Positions 24,629 through 34,007 of a stretch of 64,000 nucleotides of DNA are shown here, piece after piece. The DNA is from Paramicrobacterium sp051513965 (lineage in GTDB: Bacteria; Actinomycetota; Actinomycetes; Actinomycetales; Microbacteriaceae), in NCBI RefSeq assembly GCF_051513965.1, contig NZ_CP195847.1, forward strand, positions 930,001 to 994,000, read 5' to 3'. The notes under the pieces were generated by a model, which was given only the letters and a program-made list of their open reading frames with translations, was not told the origin of the DNA and ran no database searches. The stretch's first letter is position 1, and every line of letters begins with the position of its first letter. The position numbers and the translations under genes are program-made.

Positions 24629-25612
24629 ATGGAACAACGAATCTTGGGGAGAACGGGGCGACCCGTATCCATCATCGGTCTCGGAACCTGGCAGCTCGGG
24701 GCCGATTGGGGAGATGTATCAGAGAACGACGCCCTCGCCGTTCTCGACGCCGCCGTCTCGAGCGGCATCACCTTCTTCGACACTGCCGACGTCTACGGAG
24801 ACGGGCGGAGCGAACAGCTCATCGGACGCTACCGTGCGTCTCACCCTGATGCGCCGCTCACCGTCGCCACGAAGATGGGGCGCCGCGTCGATCAACTCCC
24901 CGAGAACTACGTGCTCCAGAATTTTCGCGCCTGGACGGACCGGTCACGCCGCAATCTCGATGTCGAGACTCTGGACCTCGTGCAGCTGCACTGCCCGCCG
25001 ACCCCCGTGTTCCACAGCGACGAGGTCTTCGACGCCCTCGACACCCTCGTCGATGAGGGGGCCATCGCGAACTACGGTGTGAGCGTCGAGGAGTGCGATC
25101 AGGCTCTCGCCGCGATCGCCCGACCTGGAACCGCGACAGTCCAGATCATCCTCAATCCCTTCCGTCTGAAGCCGCTCGACCGTGTGCTGCCCGCGGCTGC
25201 CGAGGCCGGCGTCGGCATCATCGTACGGGTTCCGCTCGCCTCGGGACTCCTCACCGCGCGCTACGACGAAGACACCAGCTTCTCGGCCGACGACCATCGC
25301 ACGTTCAACCGGAGCGGTGAGGCGTTCGACGTGGGCGAGACGTTCTCAGGCGTGGACTTCACCGACGGCGTGCGGGCAGCACGCGAACTCGCGCAGCTCG
25401 CGCCCGTCGGAGCGACGCCGGCGCAGGCGGCACTCGCCTGGGCCACGCAGCAGGCCGGTGTGACCTCTGTCATTCCGGGTGCGCGCTCTCCGGAGCAGGC
25501 GCGTGCCAACGCAGCCGCGGGTGAGCTTGCGCCGCTGCCCACGGAGTACCTCGATGCTGTGCGCCGCATCTACGACGAGAGCTTCCGAGCCGCCGTGCAT
25601 CATCGGTGGTGA
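24629..25612 (+). CDS. Aldo/keto reductase
   Basis: 327 aa TIM-barrel NADPH oxidoreductase. Catalytic residues are visible as FFDTADVYGDGRSE (Asp, Tyr), VATKMG (Lys) and LVQLHCPP (His). The C-terminal cofactor-binding motif SVIPGARSPEQARANAAA is typical. It reduces an unknown carbonyl substrate. Likely monocistronic, leaderless, and terminated by the hairpin at 25634. Confidence 0.93.
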   Translation: MEQRILGRTGRPVSIIGLGTWQLGADWGDVSENDALAVLDAAVSSGITFFDTADVYGDGRSEQLIGRYRASHPDAPLTVATKMGRRVDQLPENYVLQNFRAWTDRSRRNLDVETLDLVQLHCPPTPVFHSDEVFDALDTLVDEGAIANYGVSVEECDQALAAIARPGTATVQIILNPFRLKPLDRVLPAAAEAGVGIIVRVPLASGLLTARYDEDTSFSADDHRTFNRSGEAFDVGETFSGVDFTDGVRAARELAQLAPVGATPAQAALAWATQQAGVTSVIPGARSPEQARANAAAGELAPLPTEYLDAVRRIYDESFRAAVHHRW

Positions 25613-25633
25613 GCACCCGGCTCTGAGAAGCGA

Positions 25634-25667
25634 ACGGGCGGACGAGGCTGATGCCGCGTCCGCCCGT
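25634..25667. terminator. Hairpin between convergent AKR and fumC
   Basis: An 11-bp perfect stem (25634-25644/25657-25667) around a 12-nt loop that itself contains GGC/GCC. It can act in both directions. Confidence 0.75.
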
Positions 25668-25685
25668 CGTCGCGTGGCTCTGTGA

Positions 25686-27080
25686 TCAGTTCGGGTGCGT
25701 CATCGAGAGCAGGTCGAGAGCAGAGTCCAGCTGGTCCTCGGTGATCTCGCCGCGCTCCACGTAGCCGAGTGAGATGACAGCGTCACGAACAGTCATGCTT
25801 TCGGCCACAGCGTGCTTGGCGATCTTCGCCGCAGCTTCGTAGCCGATGATCTTGTTGAGCGGTGTCACGGTCGACGGCGACATTCCCGCCAGCTCGGCAG
25901 CACGGTCAAGGTTCGCCTCGAGACCGGCGACGGTCTTGTCGGCGAGAACGCGAGACGCGTTGGAGAGCAGACGGATCGACTCGAGCAGGGCCGTTCCCAT
26001 CACCGGGATCTGCACGTTGAGCTCGAACGCGCCGGAGCTGCCGCCCCACGCGATCGTGGCGTCGTTTCCGATCACCCGCGCGGCGACCATGAGGACAGCC
26101 TCCGGAATGACCGGGTTGACCTTGCCCGGCATGATCGACGAACCGGGCTGGAGGTCGGGAATGTGCAGTTCGCCGAGGCCCGTGTTGGGGCCGGAGCCCA
26201 TCCAACGCAGGTCGTTGCAGATCTTCGTCAGGCTGACCGCGATCGAACGCAGCGCACCGGAAGCCTCGACCAGGCCGTCGCGGTTGGCCTGAGCCTCGAA
26301 GTGATCCACAGCCTCCGTGATCGGAAGCTCTGTCTCGTCCTGAAGCAGCTTGATGACGAGCTGTGGGAATCCCTTCGGGGTGTTGATGCCCGTTCCGGTC
26401 GCCGTGCCGCCCAGGGGAACCTCGGCGACGCGAGGGAGCGCCGCGCGAACCCGCTCGATACCGAGGCGGATCTGTCGGGCGTAGCCGCCGAACTCCTGGC
26501 CGAGGGTGACGGGCGTGGCGTCCATCAGGTGCGTGCGACCCGACTTGACGGCTTCCTTCCACAGCTCGGCCTTCGCCTCGAGCGCGACGGCGAGGTGGTC
26601 GAGCGCCGGCACGAGTTCGTCGATGAGCGCGCTCGTGACGGCGATGTGCACCGAGGTCGGGAACACATCGTTCGACGACTGCGAGCAGTTGACGTGGTCG
26701 TTCGGGTGGACATCAGAGCCGAGTCGCTTCGAGGCGAGCGCCGCGAGCACCTCGTTCATGTTCATGTTCGAGGACGTTCCGGACCCGGTCTGGTACGTGT
26801 CGACGGGGAAGTGGCTGTCGTACTCACCCGTGATCACGTCATCGGCGGCGGCTGCGATCGCGTCGGCGATCTGTCCGTCGAGCACGCCGAGCTCCTTGTT
26901 GGCGAGAGCCGCCGACTTCTTGATGCGCGCGAGAGCCGCGATCTGAGCGGACTCGAGGCCGCTGCCGGAGATCGGGAAGTTCTGCACTGCTCGCTGCGTC
27001 TGTGCGCCATAGAGCGCGTTGACGGGGACTCTCACCTCGCCCATCGTGTCGTGTTCGATGCGGTACTCGGTGTCGGCCAC
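25686..27080 (-). CDS. fumC: Class II fumarate hydratase
   Basis: 464 aa. Family signature GSSIMPGKVNPVIPEAV, plus SSNMNMNEVLAALA and GRTHLMDATPVTLGQEF active-site regions. It interconverts fumarate and malate in the TCA cycle as an iron-independent tetramer. The start is GTG 27080 with a strong GGAGGAAACC upstream. It is the last gene of a minus-strand run beginning at xseA, 78 nt after the carbonic anhydrase gene. Confidence 0.97.
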   Translation of the reverse strand: MADTEYRIEHDTMGEVRVPVNALYGAQTQRAVQNFPISGSGLESAQIAALARIKKSAALANKELGVLDGQIADAIAAAADDVITGEYDSHFPVDTYQTGSGTSSNMNMNEVLAALASKRLGSDVHPNDHVNCSQSSNDVFPTSVHIAVTSALIDELVPALDHLAVALEAKAELWKEAVKSGRTHLMDATPVTLGQEFGGYARQIRLGIERVRAALPRVAEVPLGGTATGTGINTPKGFPQLVIKLLQDETELPITEAVDHFEAQANRDGLVEASGALRSIAVSLTKICNDLRWMGSGPNTGLGELHIPDLQPGSSIMPGKVNPVIPEAVLMVAARVIGNDATIAWGGSSGAFELNVQIPVMGTALLESIRLLSNASRVLADKTVAGLEANLDRAAELAGMSPSTVTPLNKIIGYEAAAKIAKHAVAESMTVRDAVISLGYVERGEITEDQLDSALDLLSMTHPN

Positions 27081-27158
27081 GGTTTCCTCCTTGCTGGTCT
27101 GCGCATCAGTGCGCGGTGTGTTTCGGGGCGTCTGCTGCTGTGCGGTCGTGACCGCGTG

Positions 27159-27803
27159 CTATTCCTCAGGGAGCTCGGTGATGCCGACCATCGTGTCGAC
27201 GACCACGCGCCCCTCTGCGAGCTTGTAGTTCGCGCCGACGATGCCGAGCGTGCCAGCCGCGACCGCCTCGCTGATCATCTCGGACTGCTCGAGCATCTGC
27301 GCGATTGTGTGCTGGATGTGCAGGCGTCCGGCCTCCACAGGGTCAGCCTTGTCAGGCGAGACGGATGCCGCTGCGGCGGCCTCCTTCACGGAAGGGACGA
27401 TCTGCGTGACGAGGCTGTTGATCGCGGGCGGCAGGGGCGCGGCATCCGGCTTCTGCGACTCGATCGCGGCGGCTACGGCGCCGCATTCGTCGTGTCCGAG
27501 GATCACGACGAGCGGTACGTTGAGCACGCCCACGGCGTACTCGAGTGAGCCAATCGCGGACTCGGAGACGACCTGACCGGCGTTGCGGACGACGAAGAGG
27601 TCGCCGAGACCCTTGTCGAAGATGATCTCTGCGGCAAGGCGAGAGTCGGAGCATCCGAACAGAACGACGTCGGGGTTCTGCACGTGTGCGAGGGACTCGC
27701 GACGGTCGATGCCCTGACGGGGGTGGCGGGGCTTGCCCTCGACGAAGCGGTTGTTACCCCGCACCATCTCCATCCACGCTTTTCCTGGCCGCTTCTGAGG
27801 CAT
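27159..27803 (-). CDS. Beta-class carbonic anhydrase
   Basis: 214 aa. Zinc ligands and the catalytic dyad are visible in LFGCSDSRLAAE (Cys, Asp-Arg) and ILGHDECGAV (His, Cys). It hydrates CO2 to bicarbonate in the cytoplasm. Its ATG overlaps the stop of the DUF4245 gene by 3 nt, so translation is coupled. Confidence 0.95.
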   Translation of the reverse strand: MPQKRPGKAWMEMVRGNNRFVEGKPRHPRQGIDRRESLAHVQNPDVVLFGCSDSRLAAEIIFDKGLGDLFVVRNAGQVVSESAIGSLEYAVGVLNVPLVVILGHDECGAVAAAIESQKPDAAPLPPAINSLVTQIVPSVKEAAAAASVSPDKADPVEAGRLHIQHTIAQMLEQSEMISEAVAAGTLGIVGANYKLAEGRVVVDTMVGITELPEE

Positions 27804-28480
27804 CAGCTGGTTCCCTTCGACTCATCCTGTGTTGCGTTGGCCTTGACCTGATCGGCAATGGCTTCCGCGACAGTGTGGAAGTCCTTGTCTTTTGCGGTTC
27901 CGTAGATGATGACCGTGCTCGAGCCGGACTCGGTCGCGAGGGCGTACTCGACATTGCCGAGATCGTCCGTCTTCGCGGCATCCCGGTTGTCATACACCGT
28001 CCATTCGACGCCGTCGATCGTCACCGTCGTGTCGGCGAACGTGCCCTTGAGCTGCTGCGACTGCCACGTGGCGTCGGCGTCGAAGCCCTGGCGGATGCCG
28101 ATGTACTGTTCGTCCGGCGTGATGAGCCCGATGTACCAGTCAGAGATGCGCGGCTCCTCGGCGGTGCTCAACGTGGCGGCGTTGCTCGTCCAGCCGTCGG
28201 GCAGCTTTGGATCCATGATGGTCACGTCGAGGGATGCCTGTGCCTGCTGGGCGGCCTCGTGATAGTCGACGTCAGGAAGGTAAGAGGTGTCGCTGCGCGG
28301 CACGATCATCACGATGACGAGTACGAGACCGAGCGTTGCCAGAAGCGAGAAGACGAGATTGTTGACCGTCTTCCGCATGCGGTATTTGCGGGAGTCCTCC
28401 GCCTTGCGCGCGGCGGTCTCCTCCGGCGTCTCCGGGCGTCCGAGCTCCGCGACGACCCGCGGCTGTGTGCGAGGGCTCAT
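27803..28480 (-). CDS. DUF4245 domain membrane protein
   Basis: 225 aa from ATG 28480, which overlaps the xseB stop (ATGA). A cytoplasmic N-terminus with RKYRMRKTVNNL leads into one membrane helix (residues ~40-62), followed by an outer ~160-residue domain (LPDGWTSNAATLST...YIGLITPDEQYIGIRQG) matching DUF4245. The domain is common between xseB and downstream genes in actinobacteria; function unknown. Confidence 0.87.
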   Translation of the reverse strand: MSPRTQPRVVAELGRPETPEETAARKAEDSRKYRMRKTVNNLVFSLLATLGLVLVIVMIVPRSDTSYLPDVDYHEAAQQAQASLDVTIMDPKLPDGWTSNAATLSTAEEPRISDWYIGLITPDEQYIGIRQGFDADATWQSQQLKGTFADTTVTIDGVEWTVYDNRDAAKTDDLGNVEYALATESGSSTVIIYGTAKDKDFHTVAEAIADQVKANATQDESKGTS

Positions 28481-28704
28481 TCGGCTTCTGCGGCCTCGCT
28501 CTGCGCGACCCGGGCGGCCTCGAGGCGCTTCTTGGCACCGAGGAGCCACTCCTCGCAGCGCTGGGCGAGAGCCTCTCCGCGCTCCCACAGAGCGAGAGAC
28601 TGCTCAAGGGTGGATGCTCCCTGCTCGAGCTCGGCGACAACACGCACGAGTTCGTCACGGGCCTCTTCGTAGCTGAGCTCAGCGACGTCAGGAGTGGAAG
28701 ACAT
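28477..28704 (-). CDS. xseB: Exodeoxyribonuclease VII small subunit
   Basis: 75 aa. Family motif LSYEEARDELVRVVAELE, then LEQSLALWERGEALAQRCE, forming a short helical hairpin. Several copies of XseB bind XseA. Lies 32 nt after the xseA stop. Confidence 0.95.
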   Translation of the reverse strand: MSSTPDVAELSYEEARDELVRVVAELEQGASTLEQSLALWERGEALAQRCEEWLLGAKKRLEAARVAQSEAAEAE

Positions 28705-28736
28705 ATCACCATCCTACCGGCGGCGGCTGAGCGTGA

Positions 28737-29954
28737 TCACCGCTCCCGAGCGCCTTGGGAGAGCGCCGTCAGCGCACCATCGGCGAGGGTCACGCTGAGC
28801 TCGGTGCCGTCGGGTGCGTCGGCCACCCCGCGAACGACGGAACCATCAGCCTTCTGAGCGATTGCGTAGCCGCGGTCGAGAGTTCGCTGCGGGGAGAGGG
28901 CGCGAACGGAAGCCGCAAGCTCCGCTGTGCGGTTCTGCTCGCGTTCGATGAAGCGGTCGATGAGTTCGGCGCCGCGCGCTACATAGCGGGTGAGGTCCTC
29001 GGCCCGCTGGTCGATGATCCAGGTGTGCGAGGCGAGGGCCGGCCGTGACCGGAGCTGTTCGAGCCGGCTCATCTCATGCGTGACGAGCGTGGTCATGCGG
29101 CCAGCGAGTCGCGCACGGGACTGCTGGATGAGCAGCTGCTGCTCGGCGACATCGGGCACCACGCGCTTCGCGGCATCCGTGGGAGTGGATGCTCGAAGAT
29201 CGGCGACGTCGTCGAGGATGGGGCGGTCCGCCTCGTGACCGATCGCGCTCACGATCGGGGTCGTGCAGGCCGCGGCCGCGCGCACCACGCGCTCGTCGGA
29301 GAAGCCGAGCAGATTCTGGAAGTCGCCGCCTCCGCGCGCGACGATGATGACGTCGACGTCGGGATCGGCATCCAACTTCTCGATCGCGGCGACCACCTCG
29401 GACACCGTGCGATCGCCCTGCACGGCTGAGTACTCGATGCGGAACTGCACAGCGGGCCACCGCAGCTGCGCGTTTCTGAGGACGTCCTTCTCGGCATCGG
29501 AGTCCTTCCCCGTGACGAGACCGATGCACCCCGGGAGGAACGGCAGCTTCTTCTTGCGCTCGAGCTCGAAGAGACCCTCAGACGCCAGCTGCGCGCGGAG
29601 GCGCTCAAGCCGTTCGAGCAGATCGCCGAGGCCGACGTGCTTCATCTGCAGCACCTGCATGGTGAGCGTGCCGCCCTTGACCCAGTAGTTCACCTTCACG
29701 AGAGCGACGACGTGGTCGCCCTGCTTGAGATCGGCGGGAATCTTCTGACGGACGGACTGCCAGATCGTGAAGCTCACCGTCGCATCGGCATCCAAATCTT
29801 TGAGCTTGCCGAAGACATTGCGCCCTGAAACGCCCCACTGGGTGATCTCGCCCTCGATCCAGACTGTGCCGAGGCGCTCGATGTAATCGCGCAGCTTGTG
29901 TCCGAGCTCCGCGACGGGCCAGGGGTTCTCGAATGTCGCGGGGCCGTTCGCCAT
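28737..29954 (-). CDS. xseA: Exodeoxyribonuclease VII large subunit
   Basis: 405 aa. N-terminal OB fold (VWIEGEITQWGVSGRNVFGKLKD), catalytic region with GLVTGKDSDAEKDVL, IIVARGGGDFQNLLGFSDE and SAIGHEADRPILDDVADLRASTPTDAA, then a long helical C-terminus ending in ALSPQRTLDRGYAIAQ. With XseB it degrades single-stranded DNA from both ends. It is divergent from ispH, 43 nt apart. Confidence 0.97.
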   Translation of the reverse strand: MANGPATFENPWPVAELGHKLRDYIERLGTVWIEGEITQWGVSGRNVFGKLKDLDADATVSFTIWQSVRQKIPADLKQGDHVVALVKVNYWVKGGTLTMQVLQMKHVGLGDLLERLERLRAQLASEGLFELERKKKLPFLPGCIGLVTGKDSDAEKDVLRNAQLRWPAVQFRIEYSAVQGDRTVSEVVAAIEKLDADPDVDVIIVARGGGDFQNLLGFSDERVVRAAAACTTPIVSAIGHEADRPILDDVADLRASTPTDAAKRVVPDVAEQQLLIQQSRARLAGRMTTLVTHEMSRLEQLRSRPALASHTWIIDQRAEDLTRYVARGAELIDRFIEREQNRTAELAASVRALSPQRTLDRGYAIAQKADGSVVRGVADAPDGTELSVTLADGALTALSQGARER

Positions 29955-29984
29955 GCTCCCAAACCTTCCTCAGACGCTCCGGCC

Positions 29985-29990
29985 TAGACT
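29985..29990 (+). promoter_or_regulatory. -10 box (TAGACT) for leaderless ispH
   Basis: TAGACT ends 7 nt before GTG 29998; no Shine-Dalgarno sequence. Same hexamer and spacing as at 15007. Confidence 0.6.
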
Positions 29991-29997
29991 CGTAGAC

Positions 29998-31059
29998 GTG
30001 AGCGACGTGACCATCAACCTTCCGATGCCGAGAGTTCCCGGTGCTTCGTCGAAGCTCAAGGATATCCCGGTGGCCGGACACAAGCGTGTCCTGCTCGCCG
30101 CGCCGCGCGGCTACTGCGCGGGAGTCGACCGTGCTGTGATCGCGGTCGAGAAGGCTCTGGAGCACTACGGAGCCCCGGTGTATGTCCGCAAGCAGATCGT
30201 GCACAACGTGCACGTTGTCTCCGAGCTCGAGGGCAAGGGCGCCATCTTCGTGAACGAAGTCGATGAGGTTCCCGAGGGAGAGCACATCGTCTTCAGCGCG
30301 CACGGTGTGTCGCCGGCGGTCGTCAACGCAGCATCCGAGCGCAGCCTTCACGCGATCGACGCGACGTGCCCGCTCGTCACCAAGGTGCACCGCGAGGCCG
30401 TGCGATTCGCCCGAGATGACTATGAGATTCTCCTGATCGGGCACGAGGGTCACGAGGAGGTCGAGGGCACAGCGGGCGAAGCGCCCGACCACGTCACGCT
30501 CGTGGGGAGTCCGGATGAGGCTGACACGGTCGACGTGCGCAACCCGGACAAGGTCGTGTGGCTTTCTCAGACGACGCTCTCTGTCGACGAGACGATGGAG
30601 ACTGTGGACCGTCTCCGCGCGAGATTCCCCAATCTGCAGGACCCACCCAGCGACGACATCTGCTACGCGACGCAGAACCGTCAGGTCGCGATCAAGAAGG
30701 TCGCAGAGGATGCCGAGCTCGTCATCGTGGTCGGATCTGCGAACTCCTCCAACTCGGTTCGGCTGGTCGAGGTCGCCCTTGAGAACGGGGCGAAAGCGGC
30801 GTACCGCATCGATTACGCGTCCGAGATGAAGCAGGAATGGTTCGACGACGTCGCCGTCGTCGGAGTCACGAGCGGAGCGTCCGTGCCGGAGGTGCTCGTT
30901 CAGGAGGTCCTCGCCGACCTGGCTGACGCGGGTTACGCGGATGTCGAGCGCATCACGACCGCGGAGGAGGACCTGATGTTCTCCCTCCCGAAGGAGCTTC
31001 GCAGAGACCTGAACGGAAACCGCGACGCGCGTGCGCTCGGCGGGCGCTCGCGACACTGA
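29998..31059 (+). CDS. ispH: 4-hydroxy-3-methylbut-2-enyl diphosphate reductase
   Basis: 353 aa. The three Fe-S cluster cysteines are in PRGYCAGVDRA, DATCPLVTKVH and SDDICYATQNRQ; SSNSVRLVEVA is the diphosphate-binding segment. IspH makes IPP and DMAPP in the last step of the MEP pathway, feeding enzymes such as the cis-prenyltransferase at 20.5 kb. GTG 29998 fits the -10 box; an internal ATG at MPRVPGASS is the alternative. The next gene starts 7 nt after the stop. Confidence 0.97.
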   Translation: MSDVTINLPMPRVPGASSKLKDIPVAGHKRVLLAAPRGYCAGVDRAVIAVEKALEHYGAPVYVRKQIVHNVHVVSELEGKGAIFVNEVDEVPEGEHIVFSAHGVSPAVVNAASERSLHAIDATCPLVTKVHREAVRFARDDYEILLIGHEGHEEVEGTAGEAPDHVTLVGSPDEADTVDVRNPDKVVWLSQTTLSVDETMETVDRLRARFPNLQDPPSDDICYATQNRQVAIKKVAEDAELVIVVGSANSSNSVRLVEVALENGAKAAYRIDYASEMKQEWFDDVAVVGVTSGASVPEVLVQEVLADLADAGYADVERITTAEEDLMFSLPKELRRDLNGNRDARALGGRSRH

Positions 31060-31066
31060 CAGAGCT

Positions 31067-31690
31067 ATGAGCGACACAAGCGACAGAGAACCCGAGAAGC
31101 GCCCGAAGCCGGCGTACGGTGAGTACGCCGAGCGGCCGAAGCCGCAGTACGGCGAATACGCCACGCCTGAGCAGCAGCGCGCGGCCATCCGTCAGCCCGC
31201 GACGGACGACAACGAGTCCGTTCCGATCGCAGACGACGGGCGCCGCACACCCGAACCCGCCCGGCGCGATGCCCCGCGCCCCGCACCGGCGACGCCGGAC
31301 ATGATCGCGGAAAGCAGGAGCCGAGGCGACCGCATCGCCACATTCGTTCTGCTCGGCGTGGGCCTGGTCAGCGTCCTGACCACGTTGCCATCGATGTTCG
31401 AGCTTCCCGATGTCATGACCCAGGCCTATGCGCAGTTCGGAATCGGCAGCTACACGAATGAGACGTTCGCGAACGCCATGGGCTGGGTCATCCTGATCTC
31501 CCACATCATTCTGTGGGTGATGGCGCTCATGCTCTCGCTGCGCCGCCTTGCGGCAGGCAAGATCGCCTGGTGGGTGCCATTCGTGATCGGCGTGATCGCG
31601 AACATCATCTACATCGTCGTGATCGTCATCGTGATGGTGAACGACCCGGCGTTCAGCGACTACGTCACGCACATGTCTCAGACGGGCTGA
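31067..31690 (+). CDS. DUF6264-like small membrane protein
   Basis: 207 aa. The first ~95 residues are Pro/Arg/Glu-rich and hydrophilic, with a repeated KPxYGEYAxRPKPQYGEYA segment; three to four membrane helices follow (residues ~100-200). Located 7 nt after ispH and probably co-transcribed. I do not know its function; the DUF number is from memory of actinobacterial neighbours and is tentative. Confidence 0.7.
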   Translation: MSDTSDREPEKRPKPAYGEYAERPKPQYGEYATPEQQRAAIRQPATDDNESVPIADDGRRTPEPARRDAPRPAPATPDMIAESRSRGDRIATFVLLGVGLVSVLTTLPSMFELPDVMTQAYAQFGIGSYTNETFANAMGWVILISHIILWVMALMLSLRRLAAGKIAWWVPFVIGVIANIIYIVVIVIVMVNDPAFSDYVTHMSQTG

Positions 31691-31726
31691 CCCGCGGCAC
31701 ACCGCGCAGCACCAGGCCACTCAGAA

Positions 31727-31768
31727 CGAAAGGATGCCGCAGACCCAGCGGTCTGCGGCATCCTTTCG
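31727..31768. terminator. Bidirectional hairpin terminator
   Basis: A perfect 18-bp stem (31727-31744/31751-31768) with a 6-nt loop lies between the convergent membrane-protein gene and fbaA. Confidence 0.85.
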
Positions 31769-31784
31769 AACCGGCGTCGGCGAC

Positions 31785-32816
31785 TCAGATGGTGAGCGAG
31801 TTGCCGTGCGAGCCCAGGTGGCGCGTCGACTCGACAACGCGAGCCGCCATCGCGGTCTCGGCGACCTTGCCCCAGGCGCGCGGGTCGTACTTCTTCTTGT
31901 TGCCGACCTCGCCGTCGATCTTGAGGACGCCCTCGTAGTTTTCGAACATGTAGCCGGCGATGGAGCGTGTGAAGGCGTACTGCGTGTCGGTGTCCACGTT
32001 CATCTTGATGACACCGTTCTTCACGGCTTCGGCGATCTCAGCGTCGCTCGAACCCGAGCCGCCGTGGAACACGAGGTCGAGCGGCTTCTCAGCGGTGCCG
32101 AACTTCTCTGCGATTCCGGCCTGGATCTCGCCGAGCAGCTCAGGACGGAGCTTCACATTGCCCGGCTTGTACACGCCGTGCACGTTTCCGAAGGTCAGGG
32201 CGGCGATGTAGCGGCCGTTCTCACCGAGGCCGAGAGCCTCGACGGCCTTCGTGACGTCACCGACCGTCGTGTAGAGCGCGTCGTTCGTGCCCTCGTGCTT
32301 CACGCCGTCCTCTTCGCCGCCGACGACACCGATCTCGACCTCGAGGATGGCGTTGATCGCCTTGGTGCGCTTCAGCATGTCTTCGGCGATCTGGATGTTC
32401 TCATCGAGGGGAACAGCCGAGCCGTCCCACATGTGGGACTGGAAGATCGGGTTGCGGCCGGCCTTGACCTCTTCTTCGCTGGCCGCGATGAGCGGCATCA
32501 CGAAGTCGTCGAGGGCGTTCTTCGGGCAATGGTCGGTGTGCAGGGCTACCGTGATGGGGTAGTTCTTGGCGACCTCGGTGACGAACTTCGCGAACGCGAG
32601 TGCGCCCGATGCACGGTTCTTCACGGTGTGGCCCGCAAAGTAGTCGGCACCGCCCGTCGTGACCTGGATGATGCCGTCGGAGCCGGCCTCGGTGAGGCCC
32701 TGCAGCACAGCGTGGATGGTCTGTGAGCTCGAGACGTTGAACGCCGGGAACGCAAAGCCTTTCGCCTTGGCGTTATCGAGCATCTGCGCGTACTGCTCCG
32801 GGGTTGCGATGGGCAT
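31785..32816 (-). CDS. fbaA: Class II fructose-bisphosphate aldolase
   Basis: 343 aa. Zinc-binding ALHTDHCPKNALDDF, the phosphate loop VFHGGSGSSDAEIAEAV and a C-terminal RVVESTRHLGSHG. It cleaves fructose 1,6-bisphosphate to GAP and DHAP and works in reverse in gluconeogenesis. ATG 32816 follows AGGAGAAGTC. Its divergent neighbours are two FBPase-type genes acting on the same metabolite. Confidence 0.97.
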   Translation of the reverse strand: MPIATPEQYAQMLDNAKAKGFAFPAFNVSSSQTIHAVLQGLTEAGSDGIIQVTTGGADYFAGHTVKNRASGALAFAKFVTEVAKNYPITVALHTDHCPKNALDDFVMPLIAASEEEVKAGRNPIFQSHMWDGSAVPLDENIQIAEDMLKRTKAINAILEVEIGVVGGEEDGVKHEGTNDALYTTVGDVTKAVEALGLGENGRYIAALTFGNVHGVYKPGNVKLRPELLGEIQAGIAEKFGTAEKPLDLVFHGGSGSSDAEIAEAVKNGVIKMNVDTDTQYAFTRSIAGYMFENYEGVLKIDGEVGNKKKYDPRAWGKVAETAMAARVVESTRHLGSHGNSLTI

Positions 32817-32914
32817 GACTTCTCCTAGCGGGGCGTGACATTAGCTTGCCCCCACAGCTTACTGATGCCGCGCAACCCCTCGCACCCTGTGACGCGCTGC
32901 GGGATGATGGGCAC

Positions 32915-33874
32915 ATGGACTTCGAAGCGACCAGCAGGGCTCTGCAAGACCACATCGTCCGCGTCACCGAACGGGCTGCGATCGCCGCAGCCGTGCACGT
33001 TGGACGGCATGACAAGTTCGCCGTGGACGACGCGGCGGTGCGGGCGCTTCGCTCTGCGTTCGAAGCGGTCCCTGTCAGCGCGCGAATCGTGGTGGGGGAG
33101 GGCGAGAAGGACAAAGCGCCCATGCTGTACGCCGGGGAGGAGCTCGGCGCGGGAGGCCCGGAGGTCGATATCGCTGTGGATCCCGTCGACGGCACGCGGC
33201 TCGCCGCAGAGGACCTACCGGGCTCGGTGGCGGTCATGGCGGTCGCGCCGAGAGGCAGCCTGTTCGACCCCGGACGCGTCTTCTACATGGAGAAGCTCAT
33301 CACGACAGCGGCCGGAGCGACGCTGTCGCTCGAACGCTCGCTGACGGAGAACCTGATGGTGCTGGCCTCCGAGCTGCAGAAACCGGTGAGCGAGCTCCGC
33401 GTCGCCGTGCAGGATCGCCCCCGCAACCGTCGCTTTCTCGACGAGGTGGCGGATGCCGGGGCGGAGCCGGTTCCATTCGCGGACGGCGACGTCGTGGAGT
33501 CGCTTCGCGCCGCCCGCGGAGAGGGCGTCGATCTTCTCGTCGGAATCGGCGGTGCGCCCGAGGGTGTGCTGACGTCGGTCGCCGTCGCGGCATCCGGCGG
33601 GCACATGCAGGCGCGGCTCGTGCCGCAGACCGACGACGAGAGGTTCGAAGCGGATGCCGTCGGCCAACGCTACGGTGACATTCTGCGTCTGTCGGACCTC
33701 ACCGCCGAGCCTGGTGTGTTCGTTCTCTCAGCGGTCACTCCCGCAGCGGGACTCGCCGCACCGATCCGAGATGATGACGGCCTCGTCGTCGAGAGTCTCG
33801 TCATCGACGGTGTGGGGGAGCCGCGTCACGTGACGTGGCGGCATCCCGTCGATCTCGTACCCGAGGGCGAGTGA
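32915..33874 (+). CDS. GlpX-type (class II) fructose bisphosphatase paralogue
   Basis: 319 aa. The Li-sensitive phosphatase motifs are kept: IVVGEGEKDKAPMLYAGE and IAVDPVDGTRLAAEDLPG. It differs from the canonical copy next door in the loop after DPVDGT (RLAAEDLPGSVAVMAV versus SLTAAGRQNALSVIAV), which suggests a shift of substrate, perhaps to another sugar bisphosphate. The ATG follows GATGATGGGCAC, which contains a possible -10 box. It lies between fbaA and glpX. Confidence 0.85.
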   Translation: MDFEATSRALQDHIVRVTERAAIAAAVHVGRHDKFAVDDAAVRALRSAFEAVPVSARIVVGEGEKDKAPMLYAGEELGAGGPEVDIAVDPVDGTRLAAEDLPGSVAVMAVAPRGSLFDPGRVFYMEKLITTAAGATLSLERSLTENLMVLASELQKPVSELRVAVQDRPRNRRFLDEVADAGAEPVPFADGDVVESLRAARGEGVDLLVGIGGAPEGVLTSVAVAASGGHMQARLVPQTDDERFEADAVGQRYGDILRLSDLTAEPGVFVLSAVTPAAGLAAPIRDDDGLVVESLVIDGVGEPRHVTWRHPVDLVPEGE

Positions 33875-34007
33875 CGTGCGACTTGCTCTTCCTGTGCACG
33901 CCTGTGCAATTCGGCGTTTGTGAGTGTGTACCGGCGGGAGCGCGGATAGGCTGATACCGGCGTGAACGTCCGGCCACTTCGTTATCACCGCCAAAACAGA
34001 GGACATC